In this document: positions 60,283-64,000 of the stretch, one piece after another
Position numbering within the stretch: position 1 is the stretch's first letter
How the letters are laid out: each line of letters opens with the position of its first letter
Assembly (NCBI GenBank): GCA_020633725.1
Contig: JACKDC010000006.1
Span: forward strand, 62,001 to 126,000
Length of the DNA: 64,000 nucleotides
Direction: 5' to 3'
Origin: Candidatus Latescibacterota bacterium
Lineage (GTDB): Bacteria; Krumholzibacteriota; Krumholzibacteriia; JACNKJ01
Program-made: the position numbers and the translations under genes
The notes under the pieces: model-generated
Database searches by the model: none
Seen by the model: the letters and a program-made list of their open reading frames with translations, nothing else
Told to the model about the DNA's origin: nothing

Positions 60283-62682
60283 CTAGTTGCCGGCCGTGCG
60301 CACCACGCGCAGGCCCACGGTGTCGAGACGCGAATCGGGCGGCACGCCCTCGCGGGCGGCGGAGCGGCAGAACTTGGCCTGGACGTACCAGCTGCCGCCG
60401 CGCGCCACCTTCTGGAAGCCCGCGCTCGGCCCCTGGGGGTCGAGCGCCGGGTCGGCGGGGTAGCCGGCGTACCAGTCCCAGCACCACTCCATCGCGTTGC
60501 CGTGCATGTCCGACAGCCCGAAGGCGTTGGCTAGCAGGCCGGCGCCGGTCTGGGGCGCGTCGCCGGAGTTGCCGCAGTACCAGCCCGAGGCGTCGAGGAC
60601 GGGGTCGTCGCAGTTCTGATCGGTGATGGCGCCGTTGTGGAAGGCCGTGCCGCTGCCGGCGCGGCAGAGCCACTCCCACTCGGCTTCGGTGGGAAGGCGG
60701 TAGCCGTCGGCGTCGGTGTTCCAGCTGACGTCCGCGCCTTCCACCGTGTAGGCGGGCGTGAGGCCCTCGTCCACGGAGCGGGCGTTGCAGTAGCTCACCG
60801 CCTCGTACCAGGTCAGCCCGAGGACGGGCAGCGTGTCGCCCAGGAAGGTCGAGTCCGGCAGCGCGGGTCCCATGAGCGCCTTCCACTGGGCCTGGGTGAC
60901 CTCCGTGGCCTCGGCCACAGGTAGCTGGGACAGCAGGACGGTATGCTGCCGCTCGTCGGCATCCTGACCCGGTTCGCCGGGGGGGCTGCCCATCGTGTAG
61001 ACCTCGTCGCCCACCAGCGGCCCCTGCGCGGTGTCGGTCACCGGGGCGTGGCCGTTGCCGTCGTCGAAGGCGGCGCTGTAGCTGTGCTGGCCGGGCGCCA
61101 GGAGGCCGGCGTACTGGTAGAGCGCGCCGTCGGTGTACTCGCCCGACACGTAGGTCATGGCCACGGGCGTGCCGTCGAGCACGAGATCGTGGGTGACGGG
61201 CGCGTCGCCATCGGTGTCCGAGTACAGCACGGTGAAGGTGTAGGTGGCCTCGTCGTCACCGAACTCCGGCGTGACGGCCAGGTTCGACAGGAAGGTGCCG
61301 GTCGGGAAGGTGGTGGCGCTCGCGCCGGGGCCGAGCGGGGACTGCTGGCCCTCGTCGTCCGTGACGCGGACGCAGAAGAAGTACTCGGTGTCGCCCGACA
61401 GGCCGCCCACCGTGAACGTGTGGGCGTCGCCGGGGTCGCCGGGCAGAGGCAGGCCGGTCACGGGCGTGGCCGCGTCCCAGGCGGCGGCCGTGTTGATCGG
61501 CGCGGCCGCATAGCGGAGCTCGAAGCCGCTGGCGCGGCCGAGCGTCCCGTCGTCGCCGGTGGCCTTCCAGGCGAGCCCCACCGACGACGTGCTGAGCGCC
61601 TCCGCCTCCAGCGTGTAGATCGCCCCGGGCGGTGTGAGATCGTCGAAGGCCGGGCCCTTGAGGACGAGCAGGCCGTCGTCCTCGTCGGTCACCAGCACCA
61701 CGCCGTTCGCGCCCACCGCGACGCCCGTGGCGTTGCTGCTGCGCACGTTGCCGGCGTAGACCGGGTGCGCGGGGTCGTGGACGTTCACCACGTGCACGCC
61801 CGCGTCGTTGGCGGCGATGAAGGCCATGTCGTCGCGCACCACGATGTCCTGGCACCAACCGTCCAGCGGCATCTGCGCCACGTGCACCGGCGTGTCCGGC
61901 CCGTTGATGCGGAAGACGGCCATGCCCTGCCGCTTGTCGGCCACGAAGGCGTAGTCGTCCCAGAGCGAGACGGCCAGCGCGTTGCCCGGCGTGTCGGCCC
62001 AGGACACCAGCTCCACCGAGCCGAGGGCGAGCACGCGGGCGTCGAGCACGGCGAGGCCCATCTGGTCGTCGGCCACGTAGGCGTAGCCGTCCTTGACGGC
62101 GATGCCCATGGCGTAGCCCTGCGTCCCCGCGAAGACGCCGTTGTAGGCGAGCACGCCGGGGAAGGCGGGCAGCGACTCGAAGATGCGCACGCCCTTCCAG
62201 CTCTCGGCCAGGAACACCTCGTAGGGCTCGTCCGGGTCCTCGTGCTGGATGACGAACATGCCGTTGCCATCCACGGCCGTGGTCCCCTGGTTGAAGGACA
62301 CGGTGTTGGGCGGGTCGGTGATGTCGTAGCTGGTGATGCCCTCGGTGCCCTCCACCACCAGCGCGATGTCCTGCACCACGCCGCCGACGAAGGTGCGCAC
62401 GACCTTGATGCCGTCCGCGTACTTCGTGGTGTTGAGCGTCTGCACGAGCTGCGGATGGGCGGGATCGGCGAGGTCCACCACGTGGAGGCCCGCCTGTCCC
62501 GCGGCGATGAACGCGTAGTCGCCGAGGATCTCCACGTTCTCGTTGATGCTGGGCAGCGGCAGGTGCCCCACCTCGGGGTAGGGCGAATCCGGGAGCTCGT
62601 AGAGGTCCTGCTTGCCGCAGCTACCGGCGAATAGCGTCAGGCTCGTCGCCAGGGCCAGGGCCGCCAGGCGGGTCGGCTGCAT
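60283..62682 (-). CDS. Lipoprotein with LVIVD propeller, fibronectin III and SUMF1 domains
   Basis: 799 aa. Lipobox LFAGSC. Residues ~30-360: seven LVIVD-type repeats (AFIAAGQAGLHVVDLADPAH; YAYVADDQMGLAVLDARVLA; AFIAANDAGVHVVNVHDPAH) forming a probable seven-bladed propeller. Then a fibronectin III domain (~365-470; SSVGLAWKATGDDG, GLSGDTEYFFCVRVTDDEGQ), a second Ig-like part (~475-570) and a SUMF1/FGE-like C-terminal domain (~575-799; YTMGSPPGEPGQDADERQHT, AEATEVTQAQWKALMG, GYRLPTEAEWEWLCRAG, NAMEWCWDWY, ARGGSWYVQAKFCRSAAREG, GLRVVRTAGN). Surface-exposed binding role inferred; catalysis unproven. Confidence 0.88.
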   Translation of the reverse strand: MQPTRLAALALATSLTLFAGSCGKQDLYELPDSPYPEVGHLPLPSINENVEILGDYAFIAAGQAGLHVVDLADPAHPQLVQTLNTTKYADGIKVVRTFVGGVVQDIALVVEGTEGITSYDITDPPNTVSFNQGTTAVDGNGMFVIQHEDPDEPYEVFLAESWKGVRIFESLPAFPGVLAYNGVFAGTQGYAMGIAVKDGYAYVADDQMGLAVLDARVLALGSVELVSWADTPGNALAVSLWDDYAFVADKRQGMAVFRINGPDTPVHVAQMPLDGWCQDIVVRDDMAFIAANDAGVHVVNVHDPAHPVYAGNVRSSNATGVAVGANGVVLVTDEDDGLLVLKGPAFDDLTPPGAIYTLEAEALSTSSVGLAWKATGDDGTLGRASGFELRYAAAPINTAAAWDAATPVTGLPLPGDPGDAHTFTVGGLSGDTEYFFCVRVTDDEGQQSPLGPGASATTFPTGTFLSNLAVTPEFGDDEATYTFTVLYSDTDGDAPVTHDLVLDGTPVAMTYVSGEYTDGALYQYAGLLAPGQHSYSAAFDDGNGHAPVTDTAQGPLVGDEVYTMGSPPGEPGQDADERQHTVLLSQLPVAEATEVTQAQWKALMGPALPDSTFLGDTLPVLGLTWYEAVSYCNARSVDEGLTPAYTVEGADVSWNTDADGYRLPTEAEWEWLCRAGSGTAFHNGAITDQNCDDPVLDASGWYCGNSGDAPQTGAGLLANAFGLSDMHGNAMEWCWDWYAGYPADPALDPQGPSAGFQKVARGGSWYVQAKFCRSAAREGVPPDSRLDTVGLRVVRTAGN

Positions 62683-62708
62683 GCTCGTCCTCCATCCTCA
62701 ATCATGGT

Positions 62709-64000
62709 CTAGAACAGGGTGGTGCTGAAGCCCAGCCACCAGGTGCGGCTGATCCAGTTCTTGTCTTCCTTGATGTCGCCCCACCAGGGGGAGTCCGTGT
62801 CGCGCTGGGCGTAGGAGAAGCCGTAGCTCATGTCCACGTCCTTGGGCAGGCCGAAGCTGCGGAAGAACGCCGGCAGGGGCCGGTAGCTCTTGAGCTGGTA
62901 GGTGTAGTAGTTGTCCTGCCGCCCCACGTGGTAGGTGTCGTCCGAGATCGTGCTCGTGCCCTTGGCGGAGTAGTAGTCCACGCCGTACTGGGCGCGCGCG
63001 CGAAGGTCGGGGAACCAGCGCTTGATGCTCTTCTGCCGCGGCCGCCAGCGCAGCTCGCTGTTGAACGTGTTGCCCTTGTAGGTGCCGTCGGAGGCCGGGC
63101 TGGTGAGCGCGTCCTCGCCCTCCACGTCGATGGCCCGCGCCGTGGCGTTCTCGAAGCCGTAGGACACGGTGAGCCGCAGGCTGCGCGTGAAGCTGTAGTA
63201 GACGTCCACGTCCAGGCCCTGGCTGTTGATGTCGTTCTCCAGGTGCGGCTTGTTGTAGTAGTAGAGCTTCTGCGTGAAGCCGAGGGTGACGTTGAGGTCC
63301 TTGCTCACCCGTTGCCGCCAGGCGCTCACGATGCGGTTCCGCTCGAGGCGGAACTGCTCGCTCACCACCGGGGTGTTGCTCGAGACGAGCGGCGGGCGGT
63401 CGTTGAGCTGGCGCAGATACTTGGACGGGCTGTAGCTGTAGTAGACCTCCAGGCTGTTGCGCCCGAAGAACTGCCGCACGCCCGCCCGGAACTCGTGGTT
63501 GTCGAGCGCGGTGTTGTAGACGTACTGGTCGCGCGCGTAGCGGAAGGCGAGACGGGTCTGGCCCGTGTCCCAGATCTTGCGGCTGCCCTCGAGGCTGAGT
63601 CCCGGGGAGAGGATCACGTCCTCCACGCGATCGACCTTCTGGAACTTCTCTTCGTTCCAGTAGCGCCGCTCCCGGTACTCCTCGATGAACGCCTCGGACA
63701 TCTTGAAGGCGTTGTCGTCGTAGGTGAAGTCGAGGCTGGCGTCCATCCCCCAGACGAAACCCAGCCGCTCGTAGGGCTTGCGCGGGCGGGGGATCTTCGT
63801 GCCCCACTGCGCCGGGCCCTCGAAGTAGAGCGCGACGAAGAGCGGGCCGCCGCCGTCGACGCTGCCCGTGAGGCGCAGCTCGTGCCGCCCCGCGGGGATC
63901 GCCAGGGAGAGGCGATCGCCACGGCTGGGGCTGCCGGCGCGGTCGTCCGCGTAGCCGCCGACGCGGGAGGCGGGCATGTCGAGCGCGATCTGGGCGGGCA
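62709..64000 (-). CDS. Outer-membrane beta-barrel protein, partial (5' end beyond window)
   Basis: At least 430 residues; reading frame continues past 64000, so the start is outside. Residues visible near the window edge resemble a PEGA-like or sugar-type domain (RHELRLTGSVDGGGPLFVAL), then FVWGMDASLDFTYDDNAFKM and many alternating aromatic strands (FRYARDQYVYNTALDNHEFR; SLEVYYSYSPSKYLRQL; TLGFTQKLYYYN; VDVYYSFTRSLRLTVSYGF; GVDYYSAKGTSTISDDTYHV), ending WWLGFSTTLF. The terminal Phe and alternation are hallmarks of outer-membrane barrels. Followed on the same strand by the LVIVD lipoprotein, 26 bases away. Confidence 0.85.
   Translation of the reverse strand, partial: PAQIALDMPASRVGGYADDRAGSPSRGDRLSLAIPAGRHELRLTGSVDGGGPLFVALYFEGPAQWGTKIPRPRKPYERLGFVWGMDASLDFTYDDNAFKMSEAFIEEYRERRYWNEEKFQKVDRVEDVILSPGLSLEGSRKIWDTGQTRLAFRYARDQYVYNTALDNHEFRAGVRQFFGRNSLEVYYSYSPSKYLRQLNDRPPLVSSNTPVVSEQFRLERNRIVSAWRQRVSKDLNVTLGFTQKLYYYNKPHLENDINSQGLDVDVYYSFTRSLRLTVSYGFENATARAIDVEGEDALTSPASDGTYKGNTFNSELRWRPRQKSIKRWFPDLRARAQYGVDYYSAKGTSTISDDTYHVGRQDNYYTYQLKSYRPLPAFFRSFGLPKDVDMSYGFSYAQRDTDSPWWGDIKEDKNWISRTWWLGFSTTLF

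Overview
This window is a very GC-rich bacterial chromosome segment with dense, short-spaced genes and frequent 4-base GTGA/ATGA start-stop overlaps. The cell was probably Gram-negative: there are lipoproteins, an outer-membrane beta-barrel ending in Phe, and a TonB-type C-terminal domain. A C-terminal YDVAGRRLRRL-type sorting domain on a secreted propeller, bactofilin beside an M23 peptidase, and ECF sigma/Ser-Thr-kinase pairs fit an uncultured FCB-related lineage (Eisenbacteria/Krumholzibacteria-like). That placement is inference; no rRNA gene is present to settle it.

The centre is the replication origin. Leftward genes rpmH-rnpA-yidD-yidC-khpB-mnmE-mnmG-rsmG-parA-parB-M23 peptidase-bactofilin run from 29.5 kb to 18.4 kb. 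Rightward genes dnaA-dnaN-recF-dciA-gyrB-gyrA-rex run from 29.9 kb to 39.3 kb. The strand switch falls on a 388-base gap full of DnaA boxes. Further DnaA-box-like clusters lie between dnaA and dnaN and in the trxB-bactofilin gap. Three parS sites lie in and beside rsmG.

Left arm (0-18 kb): an ECF sigma/anti-sigma pair cut by the window edge, a cysteine desulfurase, a 7Fe ferredoxin, a CapK-like adenylating enzyme with a CapA-like protein, and a 14-repeat secreted propeller divergent from an ECF sigma-Ser/Thr kinase pair. Next comes a nitrogen-oxide cassette (ric-nirK-SUMF1-like-SCO, with a divergent Rrf2/NsrR-type regulator), then a polysaccharide flippase and thioredoxin reductase.

Right arm (39-64 kb): small enzymes, a second secreted-protein/ECF sigma/kinase cassette, a VOC and YCII-AHSA1 group, a surface-propeller lipoprotein, phosphofructokinase and a HAD phosphatase. 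An AAA+ (DUF4143) ATPase follows two tandem 22-bp palindromes. Next are a glycosyltransferase-DUF2914-TonB/DUF2914-oxidoreductase operon and a CheR/CheB receiver operon without CheA. A complete IS1-like insertion sequence sits exactly between two convergent genes. Last are a membrane acyltransferase, an LVIVD-FN3-SUMF1 lipoprotein and a truncated outer-membrane barrel.

The leading candidates for something new are the repeated surface-protein/sigma/kinase cassettes, whose first sigma lacks the usual acidic region-2 motif, and the tandem palindromes in front of the AAA+ ATPase.
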